A stretch of DNA of 64,000 bases from the NCBI GenBank assembly GCA_003255025.1, contig QANY01008725.1, positions 806,001 to 870,000 of the forward strand, written 5' to 3'. This document shows positions 32,941 through 46,475 of this stretch, piece after piece; position 1 is the first letter of the stretch; each line of letters begins with the position of its first letter. The DNA is from Datisca glomerata. Lineage: Eukaryota > Streptophyta > Magnoliopsida > Cucurbitales > Datiscaceae. Under the pieces are notes generated by a model. It searched no databases. It worked only from the letters and a program-made list of their open reading frames with translations, and had not been told where the DNA came from. Both the position numbers and the translations under genes were made by a program.

Positions 32941-35900
32941 TTTATCCTTTAAGCCCAATTGAATATGGTATAGATTAAGTTTTTTTCCTACTATATTAGA
33001 AGGAGATTAAGGAGAGTAACTTTTGATTTACCGTTTTACTCTTTAAGCCCCGTTAAGTATAGTATATATTAATTTTTTTTTGTTTATTTAATTCATTTAT
33101 ATTTCTATTTGTCAATATTCTTTTACAAATTCTTTATAATTTTAGTATTTTATATTATTATGTTATTAGGAATGTGAAGGGTTATGTCCATGACTTTACT
33201 GATATATCTATATCATGAACACTCTTTTAGCCAATAAAAATGAATTATTATCTATCTGCAAGAACTTTTTTTGTACGTTTGTATATGATGAATACACGTT
33301 AGTATTTGTTTGCATTTTTAGTTTTTTAATAAGTATAATAATTTTCAATGTTCACTATTCGTTATAAAATAGTTTGTACGGTTCAATTTTCTCTTCTCAA
33401 AATAATTTTTTTATGAGTTTGTTTTCATCTCATTTTACGGTATACATTTATTAGGATTTTGCATTCTTAAATTTAAATTTTTTTGTAAATAATTTATCAT
33501 CTTTAGATGATGCACACAACTTATTCAAACTCTTTTCTATCTGTAATAGTTGATTATAAATATATTATCTTCAGGTTATGCATGAAAACTTCGTTATGTC
33601 AGTAATATTTTAATTGTAAATAAATATGAGAAGATTATATTTTTATCATTATTATTTTACTTTTATTTTAGATTTAAGATTATTATAATATTAATTTTTA
33701 TAATTAATTTTATTATTTTAAAATAATTCAATACGTTCACACGTTACATTTGACTCATCTTGTAAAAAAATCACGTTCAAGATGACTTACGTAAACTCAA
33801 ATGATAGAATGATCATAAAAGGTGGGAAGGAGAAAAGTAAATTCTACTCGGGCTAAAGATAATTTAGCATTCAAAACTTGGACCAAAAAAGTAAAAGAAA
33901 ACGCCATATTCAAACGTAGTAGGTCTCAAATGAGTTTTTTCCAATGTGGAAACTAGTGGGTTTGTGAAAGAGAAATTAATAATGAAGTTGATACAGTAGA
34001 AAAAGAGGGGGGAAGGCTATGTGAAACTTGCAAGATGAGATAAGTAGAATCAAATTTTGCTTTTGAATGAAATAAGTCAAAGAAAACTTGTTTAATTCAT
34101 ACCCACCATTCTCAAACTTTGTTCATGTATTATAAAATTTTGTAGATCGTCAATTTCAAGCAAATGTACTAATTAAGGAGAGATAGTGAGATCAGTAGTT
34201 GGGTTATTTTCTTAATTAAGTATCATTTTAAAAAAAACCAAATGGAGAAGAAATTCAACCTATTTTTACTTTCCCCTTTTACTACTTCAAATTTTATTAA
34301 AATCTCAAAAAAATAAATCTCAAAATAAGAAGCAAACATTTAAATTAGTAAATGATCACAAGTTAAATAGAAACTGATAAGATCAGACGTGTAATTAAAA
34401 ATTATCATGATCTATCTTATAAACTGAATTGTCTTTATATATTGTCATGTCAACGTTTATATATATAGGTTCACCCCCACCTGCCGTACTATGTTTCCTT
34501 CTCTTTGCCAAGGAACACTAAATTATAGGGTCTTCCACATATGTCCCTTGTCACATGTTCCATCATTATGGAGCTTGATAAATTGATACCTCATGGTGGG
34601 GGCTTATCTTGCATTTATTGATCAATTGTAGTTGCGAGAATATATTTGTAACTATCACATGGGTTATAAGTTCTAACTAAATTAATGAAATGTAGTGGTA
34701 CCTAGTAATATCATGCAAGATATCTTAATGAAGATAAAATCTAGACTTGGCCAACATTTTGATTAAGTTTAAATTGATAGTAATGTGTTAATAATTTATA
34801 GAGAACTTTGATATTGATAAAATTTTAATTTATATATTAAGTGATGTGTCAATATCATTCATAAGTTAATTTGATAAATCATTTTAATGAGTGACAAAAT
34901 ATTAATTTATGAATAATTACCATAGCATTTTATCAATTAAACTTTAGTCTATAACATAGTTGGTCTAGAATTACTCTAATTTATAATTTTTTTTAAACTA
35001 GTTGACACATAATTTTATCAACTAAAACATAGTGTCAAAATCTTGATCATTCTAGAATTAATTTTAAAATAAAATAAAATTATAAAATTATACTTCTGTA
35101 GATTTAAAAATTATTGAAAGTAATTTCTCGGATGGTGGCACTTATATTTTTCGGAAGAGAATTGTTCCTTGATTCCTGAAAAGACCTGTTGTAATTAATT
35201 GACAACATTGAGAAAAATATCCAATAAGGGTTTTATTATAAATTTAGTTTATAGCCATTTTTTAATTAAAAATGTTCTAAAATAATTGTTCCCTAATTAA
35301 TTTTATTTATTTCTGAGAATAAAAAAATTAGAACGAAAGGAGCATGATGGTGGACTAAAATATATGAGATGAAACCTGTTCATCTGTCATAGTGTTACTT
35401 GGTGTTCTAATTTGTTTTATTAAATTGCCAGTTTCAGGCCTATTTAGGCATGAATATTTACCCCTATTAGATGTTCCGTCCTGCTCTAAAGATTGTCATA
35501 TTTCAGTAGTTGGAATTTTAAAGTATATTATTAGTGACAGTCTCTACAATCATACACCCCACCCCCAAGGCTTGGTTTCGATAGGACGAATTATGTCAAC
35601 CATGACCTTATAAAAAAATGTCAACCATTACTTTTACACTACATAAATCTGAATAGTAATACTTATTTCCCAAAAAATAAACAATTTCAAGTATTTACTT
35701 ATTAAAATACAATTAAATATACTTAAAATAACCATTGTGTGGGCGTCCCTCCGGACATTTTATGACTTCTTACCTTCTTTGTTTTTTTGTGCATTTCTTT
35801 TATGACTTCTTAGTAGTCATGTACAACGGTATTTGGAGAAAGACCTATAAAGAGACTTCAATAAAAGAGACACCCTTGTTCTCATCAGTAAGAGTACGCG

Positions 35901-36220
35901 TGTGTTATACGTAAATTAAATATAAAATCTAATATATGATATGTGTTATGTTTTGAAATTATAATATATTCTCTAGAGTTAAAGTCTAATATAAAGTCTA
36001 ATATATAATATATGATAGTTAATAATTTGGTAGAGGATTGTCATTCATTACAACCTCCCTTAGTTAGAGATGTTTACAGAGGTAAAGATGTTGGTATTTT
36101 CTTACATCTTTTCGTTTTTCCCACTTGACGCTTACTTTTGAAATTTTTTTTGGGGGAAGGGGGGGATTTGGTCTAGACTCATTGGTTTAGACGCGTTCTT
36201 TAGATGGTGTAGTTTCATGT
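32941..36220. other. AT-rich gene-free stretch
   Basis: About 3.3 kb without recognisable coding exons or RNA genes. Near 32930-33080 a block of about 90 bp (CTTTTGATTT, then CTTTAAGCCC) is repeated imperfectly. An open frame at 35392-35613 has no known domain. Confidence 0.45.
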
Positions 36221-36400
36221 CACTACAACAAAAAAGACTACTATATCGATAAAAAAATGTTATCATAGGGTTTCGATAGCGTTTCTGAAAACATTATGTA
36301 TTCCAACGTTATTAAAAGTTCACTACCTATGATAGCAGTTTTTAAACGCTATAAAAGAGTCTACTATGATAGCGTTTTTTAAAAGTCCACTACCTACGTG
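36221..36400. mobile_element. CACTA-like terminus, left end only
   Basis: Starts CACTACAACAAAAAAGACTA and carries subterminal repeats of the CTATGATAGCGTTTTT type in both orientations. No matching right terminus was found downstream, so it is probably a truncated or rearranged non-autonomous element. Confidence 0.55.
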
Positions 36401-39400
36401 TGTGTATGACTGTATATGCCTCTTTTTTGAGTTTGAGAGCTTGGTTAGTTAGACTAAGAAGATTTAGACGTCATTTATTCTACCATCTCAGTATGTCTTT
36501 GTTTGCGCTTATTTCATAAGAAGATTCTTATTCATTCTGCATTGCATGCTCGTAGTTATATTTTTTTTCTTCTCGTTGTCCTTTTGTTGTGTTGCGGAGG
36601 AGGACATACAACATATTTTTCTTGAGTATCATTTCGCTCTTGTGTTGTAGGATCCAATGTAGAATGTTTTGGGGAATTGTATCAAGCTAGATGGTACACC
36701 CATGGAGCTTTTAACATGAGGCCATGATGATCTCTTTTGACACACAATTGAAGGCTCTTTAATGTGCTTTCATTATTTCTATTTTCTGAGTGGTGTGGTT
36801 TAGACAATGCATAAATAAGTATATGAGTTTATGATTCTCTAGCGGCTTCATGTTTTAGGTCGCGCTTCTCGAACCCTCGTATGTTAGAGTTTATTTGGCG
36901 TTCCCCCACCCCCACCCCCACCCCTCATGGGCTGGGATTATGGTGAACGTTTCAAATGGGTAAGCTTTTGATAGCCTGATCTTGCTGGTCGTAGAGGCAT
37001 GTTTAAACATATGTACACACGCATGTGTGCGTGTGCACACATGCACATGTATGTGTACATATATTTACAAATACTTTTTAGGGAGACATTCTGTAGTCCG
37101 GCAAGTCTGGTATCACAGATAGTGTCATTGGATGTGAATGTAACCCAAATGTGAGAAACGGTGAAGTACTTACAACATATTTAAGATACTCCAATATTCA
37201 ATACACATTTGAGATACAGTCAATACATATTTAAAGTAAACGCACATACATTTGAAGTACATAATGACTCACTACTACATAAGCTCGGTCTCTTTAGGTA
37301 TTTGTAATATGTTAAAAAGTGAGTTTAACTCTTTAAAATAAATCACACGATGACAAGGGATAAAGCAACATGGTCAAAAGCATATAATTAATTACATTAT
37401 TGTTGATGACTTCATCTTCACGCTTATAGCTTCATTAATTTTAGGCAATTTTCAACGTCCCTTTGGGTTGCTTTGCTGGGCAGCTAGAAGTAGAGCCTGG
37501 TTAAGTTGGTAATGTATTTTGGTCTGTATTTCGATGAATTAATTTAAATGTGTATGTTATTTAGTTTGGATTAATCCGAGTAAATAAATGAAAGATGACC
37601 TATGATAGAAGAATCAATTGGATAACATTTATATGGTAGCTTTGCGTTTGTATGTGTACCTCTTACTACTGGATATATATAAACGTATGTCTAATAAGTC
37701 AGTTCAGAAATCTAAATATAATTGAGAGTTTTTTATTTTGAAGCACTGTTCTTTGTTCTTTATAGGACAAGTTTACTTCATACACTGTCATGCTCTACTA
37801 AGATCTGAAAGAGAGCATGCTTTGAAGAGCATGCTTTGATTAATTTATTTATTTTAATGAAGTCATTTTTATTTTTAATTAAAAGATAAATTAATTTAAA
37901 GAATTAAATTTTCAAGTACATGCATAAGTATTAATTAATATCATGATAAATATGCTATATATTTGAACAAATTAAGGTTCTTGGTTTCTAATTAAGGATC
38001 CAATTCTACTTATCACCACATCCAAAAAAAACTTAAAATTATACCCATCACCAAAAATAACTTTTCCCCAGAAAACCATCCATTAAGAAGTTAAAGAAGA
38101 AAATCACAAGAATATTTTTTTTAAGTTCTTTGTTCTTAATTTTGAAGAAATTTTTGAAGTTATGTGGCAGAAAACCTAACATTAATCCTCAAAAGCAAAT
38201 TAATATGTACAACAAAATCTCAAATTCATATAATAAGTGGTAACACATATTATTAAGACTCACACCACACTAAATATTGTAATAGGTTGGAGTAAATATG
38301 ATAGAGTAAACATGGTGGTATAATTTGTCTCTTGTAATTAACAAATAAAACGAAATTTTTATTTGATAATAATGTTATGTACGTTCCAAGTGAGAAATAA
38401 TGACTCCAATAATTGGTTTTGCACAGCTAATTTGTTCTGTTACTTCAATAATAAAAACGAAAATAGAAATAACAAAAAGGAATATTCTAGTGAGGAAGAA
38501 GTCGAAATGAAATCATTAACAAAATAGACCATTATTTTTAATTCTTCACCGCAAAATTATTCCACAATTTAGCCATTATTTCACATTAATGCACATGCAG
38601 CATATGTTCCGGTTATCTTGCCGCTGCCTTAAAACGGTGTAATTAGAATATTATATTTAAGGAAATATTACATTATATTAATTAAAAAAACAGAGTGCCT
38701 ATTGGATAACTAAAAATAACCCTTTAAATTGTTACAATAAAATATCTGAAAGTTAATTATCAATTTATCATCCTTCCTTCTTTATAATATTTCTCTCTAT
38801 TTTAAAAAGAAAACAATAATATTTCTCTCTAATTTTAGCTTAAAATAATTTATATTAACAAGTTGTGTGTGTATGGATATGAGATTGAGGAAATTGAAGA
38901 CAACAATGTTAACAGGAAACATCTCTCCTCCATGTTTCCCTAATTCTAAGCGATTTCTGGACTCGTTTATTAAACATCTTGCTCGATTGAAATTTACTTT
39001 TTACATCATCTTGACTTAAATTGCAAATCCCAAACACAATTTATTATTTGAATTCTTAAATTAAGGAACTAATTAATCTTTTTCTAAATGTTATAGATTT
39101 TACAAGGATCGGTTGTATATAGATAGTGTAACTCGAACTGCAATTTTATGAGTGTAAATATGAGGATTAATCATTTGTCTCGTCAATTATAATCAGACAA
39201 CTGTTTTTGGTAATGTACAAAAGAACCTTAATTTATTATATATACACATATATAAGGTGCAACATGGGGTATAAGTCATTAGTGGTAGTGCCATGCCTCA
39301 ATTATTATCATATATTCCGCAATAAACAAAGCAATCAGATTCAGTTTTAGACCGCTTAAGATGCGATGACTTTCTGATTATATAACTCGATCGGTCCCAT

Positions 39401-41061
39401 TTATTTAAAGTCAAATCTTTCGTATAAATAAAACACTATCATAGACTACTAGTTTTTTTTTCTTATTTATTTTTTTATATTATACAGAAATGTTATCCCT
39501 ACCATGTGCTTCTTCGTCCTTCCATGTTTGTATTTCAGTTTCCGAGTTTAAGAAAGAGACCCACTTGATGAATGTGATTGTGGATATAATATAACCATTT
39601 CATCCTCTTTCAATGGTCGACATGCTTTTGCATTCTGATTACATAACATTTTTAAGGTTTCTGTCTCTATTTACTATTGTGTATATAAATTATTTATTCT
39701 TTCTCAATAATGAAAAACACACGTTATTTCCTAGCAAGACATTCGCCGTGACAGGTGCGTATGTGTAATCCATGTATGTGCATTTCAAATTACGTATAAT
39801 TTCAAGACATAATTTTGCTAGCTTCAAATCCTTTGATGGGTTAGATCTTAGTTAGCCAAAAGTCATTGAAACTTCTCAAGGGCTACTCATGTATAAAAGG
39901 ATACTTGGCTCTTCATATTAAATTTTATAGAAAATGAATGTCAAAGTAAATGATAGTTGGAGAATTGTCTACTACTATTTTAGAAAATTCTATTTCAGAC
40001 AATATTGTATATATGCCTTCTCTTAGGTAGTAGACGCCTTACCCGAATCGTACCATTGTGTATTAAATCCGGCATTGTTTTTGTTGGCGTTGATTCAGAG
40101 TTTGATATTCATTTGATATATTACACGTATACATCTAACTTAATTAAAATACCTATAATCGTAATATTATTTACCACTAATTATTAAATTCCACATACTG
40201 GAGGCTTTTAGGTACATTTCAATTATATATCATTTTAAATAATTAATTAAGATAATTTTTGTTGTTGAAAGGAAAATGTATTATAACCGAAGAAAATTAA
40301 AACAAATACACAAATGGGAAGAGTCTCGTGGACAACAGCAGCTTAGGAGAGCACAAGCTAGAAAACTAGACTAAAAACAAAGTCAGTAATAATATATGCC
40401 TAAGTCCTACAACAAAAAGATAGACAACAAGCTAAACTAAGCAGATTATACCCAAATTGCAACTAGAATTAGCAATTGATCCTTCTCCTTTAGAAGAAGA
40501 GGAAAAGAAGTTGGAAAACTCAAAGGTATTGCAAGCACTCAGTTTCAATACGTAAAGAGCATATCAATAGACCAGGCAGCTCAAGAATCACTGGCCCGTA
40601 ACCACACTGGCTGAGAAAGAACCTGGCTTAGCTAAGCACGACTTTGGATGTCAACTACTAAAAGGAATTGTTATGTGTGTTTTTTGAGCTCCCTCTACAT
40701 AGGAGACATGCGTCCTTGCAAGTCACCCAAGTCTAAAATAAAGCATCCCCGATGTTATAGTCCATCACTGCAGGTCGGGTTAGATAAAACAGCCTGATTG
40801 CTAAGCACCTCGAGGGGTCGGGGTATGATCCCACGCTCTCACCGAGCCCCTGCTCCACTTCGGATAACCCAGTGGATTAGGTGTACGAGCATGATTTATG
40901 AACAATAGTATGTTTATGTATTCACGTGCATATCAAGATCTAGTGTGGCTAAATTATGTCCTTGTTTCGAGAGCCATTGTAGTATAATATTTAGTCTATG
41001 ATACATTTGGCTCACTTCCTCATAACCAATCACTTACCAATGAACTAAAAACTATAGATGG
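36401..41061. other. gene-free AT-rich stretch
   Basis: About 4.7 kb with no recognisable gene. Minor features are a C-rich run near 36903-36932, an alternating GT/CA-rich patch near 37015-37065 and a small direct repeat AGAGCATGCTTTGA near 37812-37840. A moderately GC-rich patch near 40530-40870 has no identified identity. Confidence 0.45.
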
Positions 41062-41356
41062 TGTGAAGAATAGCAAGGCTATTCAAAGTGCTGAAGACTT
41101 GAATAAACAACAGAAATAAGAAATAAGAATAAGAAAGAAGAAAGGTAGAAGACGAAGTAGTGTTCTTGAAGATATCTTGGATAAATCATATACTTCACTA
41201 ACTCTTGTGAAGTATAAGAGTATTGTATTTATACTAAAGGAAAAGAGATACACATAAAATGAAAGCAAAGCTAAAAAGGGAGAAAAGAACAAAGAAAACA
41301 GTTAGAAATGCAAACTAACTAACTAAAAACTGTCAACCACCTACTCTTCCTTAACC
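41062..41356 (-). repeat. Copia-2 3' LTR
   Basis: 295-bp near-identical repeat of 46476-46771. The terminal TG next to the polypurine tract is altered to GG. Confidence 0.92.
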
Positions 41357-41368
41357 TCCCCCCTCAAG
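41357..41368 (-). promoter_or_regulatory. Copia-2 polypurine tract
   Basis: The minus strand reads CTTGAGGGGGGA immediately before the 3' LTR, very like the tract of Copia-1. Confidence 0.75.
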
Positions 41369-43110
41369 CTGAAAGGGGGAAACACTACTTTTAGCTTGCC
41401 CTTAAGATACTGAAATCGAGCAGTTGATAGAGGTTTAGTGAGCAAGTCAGCCACTTGATCAATAGAAGGAACAATCTGACAGCCAACGAACCTTGAAGCA
41501 CCTTGTCATGCACAAAGTGTATATCCAATTCAATGTGTTTTGTTCTGGCATGTTGGACAGGATTAGAAGCCAGAGCCAGGGCACTAACATTGTCACATCA
41601 TAAGATACGTTTTAAAGATAGAGGAAAACCTATCTCATGAAGAAGGCTAGTAAACCATTGAATCTCTGCTGCTGCATTTGCAAGAGATCTATACTCACTT
41701 TCTGTCGATGACCTTGAGACAACTTTGTGTTTCTTAAAAGACCAGGAAACAAGATTTCCACCAAGATATATTATGTAAGCACCAGTGGACCTCCTGTCAT
41801 CAACATCTTCAGCCCAATCTGAGTCCGAATAGGCTTGAATGTCCAACTAAGAAGAGGATTTCAAATGTAATCCTTCAAACAAAGTGCCTTTTAAGTACCT
41901 TAGTACTCTTTTACAAGCCTGCCAATGAATTGTAGTAGGTCTGTGCATAAATTGACTCAACATGTTCACAAATGACTGGTCTAGAAATGGAAAGGTATTG
42001 TAAAGCTCCAATGGTTTTCCTATAAGTGGTGACATCATATAAGGGTTCTCCTTCATTAACAGAGAGCTTAACAGTAGTACTTACAGGAGAAACAGTTGGT
42101 TTAGCTCCTTCCATATGAACTTTCTTGAGCAAATCAACAATACATCTCTTCTGATTGAGATAAAACCCAGATTCACACCTATGCACTTCAACCCCAAGAA
42201 AGTAGTGTATAGGTCCAAGGTCTTTAAGAGAAAAGATCTGACTGAGAGCCTGAATGATTTGATGAATATTTAGGTTATTGCTACCAGTAATTAAGATATT
42301 ATCAACCTAAATCAAAATAAAGATCCCATGTTTCCCTGGTGACAGTAGAAGGCGTTAAGAAACTCTCCTGGCCCAACCCTAGACACTCTAAGATCCTTTT
42401 TCAAATGTGCTCCAATTTCGAGTCAAGAGATAGATAAATAGACACATGTCATTGCCCTGTAATAAAACCTTTCAGCTTGTCATACCAAGCCCTGTGTGCT
42501 TGCTTCAAGCCATAAAAAGCCTTCTTAAGTTTACAAACATGATGAGGCCTGCTTTTATCAATAAACCTTTCAGGTTGAGGCATGAAGATAGATTCTTCAA
42601 GCATTCCATTAAGGAATGCATTGTTTACATCTAACTGTCTGGCATCCCAGTTATTAACTAAGGCAAGATGAAGCATAACCCTAATTGTGGTAGGTTTTAT
42701 TACAGGGCTAAATGTCTCACTGCAGTCTATTCCAGGAGTTTGATGAAATCCCTTAGCTATTAACCTTGCTTTGAGTCTCTGAACACTCCCATCTGAGTTA
42801 ACTTTAACCTTAAAACCTCATTTATTGCCAACCACTGGCATATTCTTTGTAAGAGGAACCAACTCCCATGTGTTGTTCTTCATAAGAGTTTTATACTCTT
42901 CCAACATAGCAAGATACCAATCAGGATTATTCAGGGCATGTTTGACAGTTTTGGGCTCAGTGGGTTGGTTGTCAGTTGGGAGAGGATGTTTGGTAACAGT
43001 TAGGACTTTGGGTTTGGAGATACCAAACTTTGATCTTGTTATCATTGGGTGAGAAGGTTTATTGATTTGAATTTTTAGTAAAAAAGTAGGGTTAATGGGC
43101 AGGTCAATGA
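41369..43110 (-). pseudogene. Copia-2 reverse transcriptase and RNase H
   Basis: RT begins after HPMITRSKFGISKPK (about 43050) with DWYLAMLEEYKTLMKNNTWE. It continues QLDVNNAFLNG and KLKKAFYGLKQAHRAWYDKL (42449-42676). The YVDD box near 42290-42310 reads stop-V-D-N: Tyr is TAG and the second Asp is Asn, so polymerase activity is lost. RNase H follows with YSDSDWAEDVDDRRSTGAY, WSFKKHKVVSRSSTESEYRS (41598-41846) and ARTKHIEFDIHFVHDKV. Several frameshifts and stops separate these parts. Confidence 0.88.
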
Positions 43111-44738
43111 CCAAATTATTAGAGATGGAAAGGAATTGGTTGAACAAAGGAAGATTGTTAGGAGGAGCTTCTATATCAGTAATAGTATTAGTGTTCAAAG
43201 TATATGACACAATAGTAGTATCATAGTTATCACAGTAATTCAAATCAGGTGAAGAAGAAGAACCAAAAGATAAGTGAGAAGATGAATGATGAGGTGGCTG
43301 ACCTGTGACATAATCCTGAGAAGCACTATCAGTAGGTGATTGCGAAGTGTGGTTAGCAGGAACAAACTGAGTTTGGATAGTAGACAAAAATAGATGATTT
43401 ACATCAGAAGAAGAAGATTTAGAAATTGTATGAAAAAGAGTCCTAAAAGGAAAGTTTGTCTCATTAAAAGTAACATTTCTGGAGATATATATTTTTCCAA
43501 ATCTGTGAAGACACTTATACCCCTTATGATTAGAAGAATAACCAAGAAAGATGCACAAGTCAGTGTGAAAATCAAGTTTGTGATTATTGTAAGGTCTGAG
43601 GTTAGGAAAACAAGCACACCCAAAAGGTCTTAGGATGGTGTAATCAGGTTTTTGTCCAAAAAAGAGTTCAAATAGTGATTTGTATTGAAGAACAGCAGTA
43701 GGAAACCTGTTGATCAGATAACCAGATGTATCAAAGGCTTCCCACCAGTATTTTAGAGGAAGATGAGGCAAAGCCAGAAGTGTTAAGCCAGATTATACAC
43801 GATGTCTATGCTTTCTTTCAATTCTACCATTTTGTTGGTGAATATATGGGCAAGGATGCCTAAATTTAATACCTTGAGATTGTAAAAAAGTTAGGAAAGG
43901 TCTAAGTTCTCATCCCTATTCAGATTGAACAACTTTGATTTTGAGATCTAACTGAATTTCAATGAATTTTTGAATATGATAAAAACTTGTAAGGCTTCAT
44001 ACTTGTTTTTTAGAGGGAATATCCAAGAATACCTTATGTAGTCATCAAGGAAGTTTATGTAATACCTATACCCTTCAGTAGAAAGAAAAGGCTTCATACT
44101 TGCTTTTTTGTTTTGGTTTGGGCTAAGGGAAAAGGCAGGACATGAGTCTTGCCCCTTTGACAGGCTATGCAGCAAACAGATTTTTGCTTAGTGAGGTTTG
44201 ACTGGCTCAAATTTAAAGCTCTAATTAAAATGATATAAGAAGGGTGTCCTAACCTCATATGCCATATATTAAAGTCATTTATGGTATTCATGCTATAAGC
44301 AACTGGTTTTTCATGAATTTGTGCAATATTTATATTTTGGACAGTTTTAGTAGCAGAATCAGACAAATTTGGGTAAGGAGAAACAAACTTTTTATTGACC
44401 AAAGATTTTGAATTGCAATGAAAATGTTCAGTTTGACTTTTATTGTAGTCACAAGAAATAACAAAATGAGAGTTATTAACACTAGAGAGGTTTGAACATG
44501 ATATGCTAGGCTGAAGAAAGCATGAAAGAGCAATAGGACCACTTGAATCAGGGTATGTCAACAGGTTCAAGCCATCATTAAGTGTCCCTCGTAAAAGAAG
44601 GGTTCCCTTGGTTTTGTCCTTCACAAAACAAGAATTAGAGTGAAATTCAATAAAGGTATCATTGTCATGAGTAATCTTCGATATACTAATTAAGTTTTTC
44701 TTGATATCAGGAACTCTAAGTAAGAAATTTAGGTTCAA
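43111..44738 (-). pseudogene. Copia-2 GAG-pre-integrase and integrase
   Basis: The zinc-binding HHCC region reads WHMRLGHPSYIILI, then CIACQRGKTHVLPF (44094-44300). The core starts GYRYYINFLDDYIRYSWIFP near 44030-44100. Next is KIKVVQSE with a stop at the expected catalytic DxGGE region near 43920. CPYIHQQNGRIERKHRH with the third catalytic Glu is near 43820-43855. The C-terminal part is one long open frame (42818-43771) with GYLINRFPTAVLQ, FGCACFPNLRPY and FLGYSSNHKGYKC. It would join element cDNA to host DNA if intact, but frameshifts prevent this. Confidence 0.87.
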
Positions 44739-44896
44739 ATCATGCTCTTTAGTAGCTAATAAAGCACTGCCATGTGAGTTATAGTAAGGGTTTTGCCATT
44801 ACCTATAGCCAGTCTTTCTTTACCAGTATATTCTTGAGGCATACTCAGATTAGCTAGCTTAGCGGTGACATGGTTCGTGGTAGCACTGTCAACAAG
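44739..44896 (-). pseudogene. Copia-2 aspartic protease start
   Basis: The minus strand reads VDSATTNHVTAKLANL, then AIGNGKTLTITH. The catalytic motif of Copia protease is normally DSGAT; here it is DSATT, so the Gly is lost. Its N-terminal side is replaced by the tandem array at 44897-45357. Confidence 0.8.
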
Positions 44897-45357
44897 CCTA
44901 GATTCAAGTCCAAAAAACATGGACTGTGAAGCTTTTGAATTTCTGTAACAAACGGATTGTGTCATGCGCATGTCAACTTCCGTAGGGCATAACTTTTGAC
45001 ATGAGAGCAACCACGTGACCTTTAAGATATCAAATCAAAGCTAATTCAAACACCTACAGGTTCGACAGGGTTCAAGCCTCGTAGCCCTATTTTGAGTACA
45101 AAAAACGTGGATTGTGCAACTTTAGTATTGTTACAACTTCCGTAGAGCATAACATTTGATATGGGTGGAACCATGAGGCCCATATAATATCAACTCGAAG
45201 CTTATTCAGATACCTACAGGTAGGATAGGCTTTAATCATGCAGCCTAGATTCGAGTCCAAGAAACCCGAGATGTGCAGCCTTTGAGTTTTTGAAACAGAT
45301 AGATCGTGGCACGCGCATGTCAACTTCCGTAAGGCATAACTTTTGAGGTGGGTGAAA
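44897..45357. repeat. three-unit tandem array inside Copia-2
   Basis: Units run 44897-45084 (188 bp), 45085-45243 (159 bp, internal deletion) and 45244-45357 (partial). Each has CCTAGATTCAAGTCCAA-like, TCAACTTCCGTAGGGCATAA and CTTTTGA, and ACACCTACAGG-type blocks. The array has no Copia homology and interrupts the polyprotein between gag and protease. The AAAAGTTATG motif on the minus strand is reminiscent of some plant centromeric satellites, but that is only a resemblance. Confidence 0.85.
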
Positions 45358-46443
45358 TATTATTTATTGAGTCAAGAGACTCCATATACATAGAAGGAGA
45401 GGCCATGAATGCTGAAGGATTTGAGGTCATAAAGGTAGAAGGATTGTTGTTGGAGTTGTTGGAGAATTGAGAATATTGATTAGCATTTCTTGAAGTTTTG
45501 TCGAATCTATAATAACATACAGCAGCAGAATGTCTTGGTTTTGCACATACTTGACAAATAATCTTGCCACCATTCTTGCCTCCTCTACCACCTCTTCTTC
45601 ATTGCATATTGCCCATGTTACCATTGTGCTGATTTGAGTATTGATTGATTCTAAAATTCTTGTTTCCATTTTGTTGGAAGTTCTTTCTTTGAAAATCTGA
45701 GGTGGTGGTCATATTTACACTGAGCTTAACTTGGTTTTCATTGACAGCAAGATGTCTCTCCAATCTATTTTCGTGACACATCAATAGAGATTGTACTTCT
45801 TCCATACTCAACTCCTCAGATCTTGTTGTTACACTAACCACTACAAGGTCAAATTCACTTCCTATATCATTCAAGATTTGAAGGATCAAATCTTTCTCGT
45901 TTACAGGTTGTCCAGCAGCTACCAACTCATATGCTATACTTCTAAGTTTGTCACAAAATTCTGAGATTGAAAGATTTTGTTTGGTTGTATTCTGTAGGTC
46001 TTTCTTCTGTTGCATCACTCTTGCTCTGGACTGACTTGCAAAACGTCTTTCCAGTGAAGTCCAAACATCGAAAGAAGTAGTTTATTGAGCTACTGTGCCA
46101 AGAACACTTTCACTCATTGAGGTTCGCAGCCAACTCAGAACAAGTTGGTCTTTCCTCATCCATTTTTAGTAATCTGGATTATCTTCCCCATTTCTAAGAT
46201 TCTTGCTTGGCTTTTCTGCTGAGCAAAAAATAATGCCATCAAGGTCATGTCTATAATGGCAGAAATGACTAATGAATTCCAAAGTACATAGTTGTTCCGA
46301 TCAAGTTTTACAGAAACTGAGCTGTTGAGGTTGGTAGGGAAGAAACTTTGTCCAGCTCCATTGTTGTTCATCAAATTCATAGTGTTGTTTGTAGTATTAT
46401 TCGTGGTAGCTGCAGTGTTTTCAGAACCGTTGTTAGATGCCAT
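45358..46443 (-). pseudogene. Copia-2 gag
   Basis: The minus-strand ATG at 46443 starts MASNNGSENTAATTNN, then a gag N-terminal segment KLDRNNYVLWNS. A UBN2-type region reads QNLSISEFCDKLRSIAYEL and QPVNEKDLILQILNDIGSEFD (45599-46018). The zinc knuckle CQVCAKPRHSAAVC (CX2CX4HX4C) lies near 45520-45560. A frame break near 46020-46155 separates the N-terminal part from the rest. The protein would package element RNA. Confidence 0.86.
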
Positions 46444-46463
46444 TGGACATGAGTCCTCTTTTT

Positions 46464-46475
46464 GCTTTGATACCA
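46464..46475 (-). promoter_or_regulatory. Copia-2 primer-binding site (tRNA-iMet)
   Basis: The minus strand reads TGGTATCAAAGC directly against the 5' LTR, one base different from the Copia-1 site. Confidence 0.88.

Noticed and set aside
36221..36990. Complete CACTA element
   Set aside because: Only the left terminus and subterminal motifs are visible; no matching right end could be found.
40740..40870. Possible tRNA-derived SINE
   Set aside because: A GGGGTATGATCCC motif recalls a B box, but no A box, no poly(A) end and no duplication were found.
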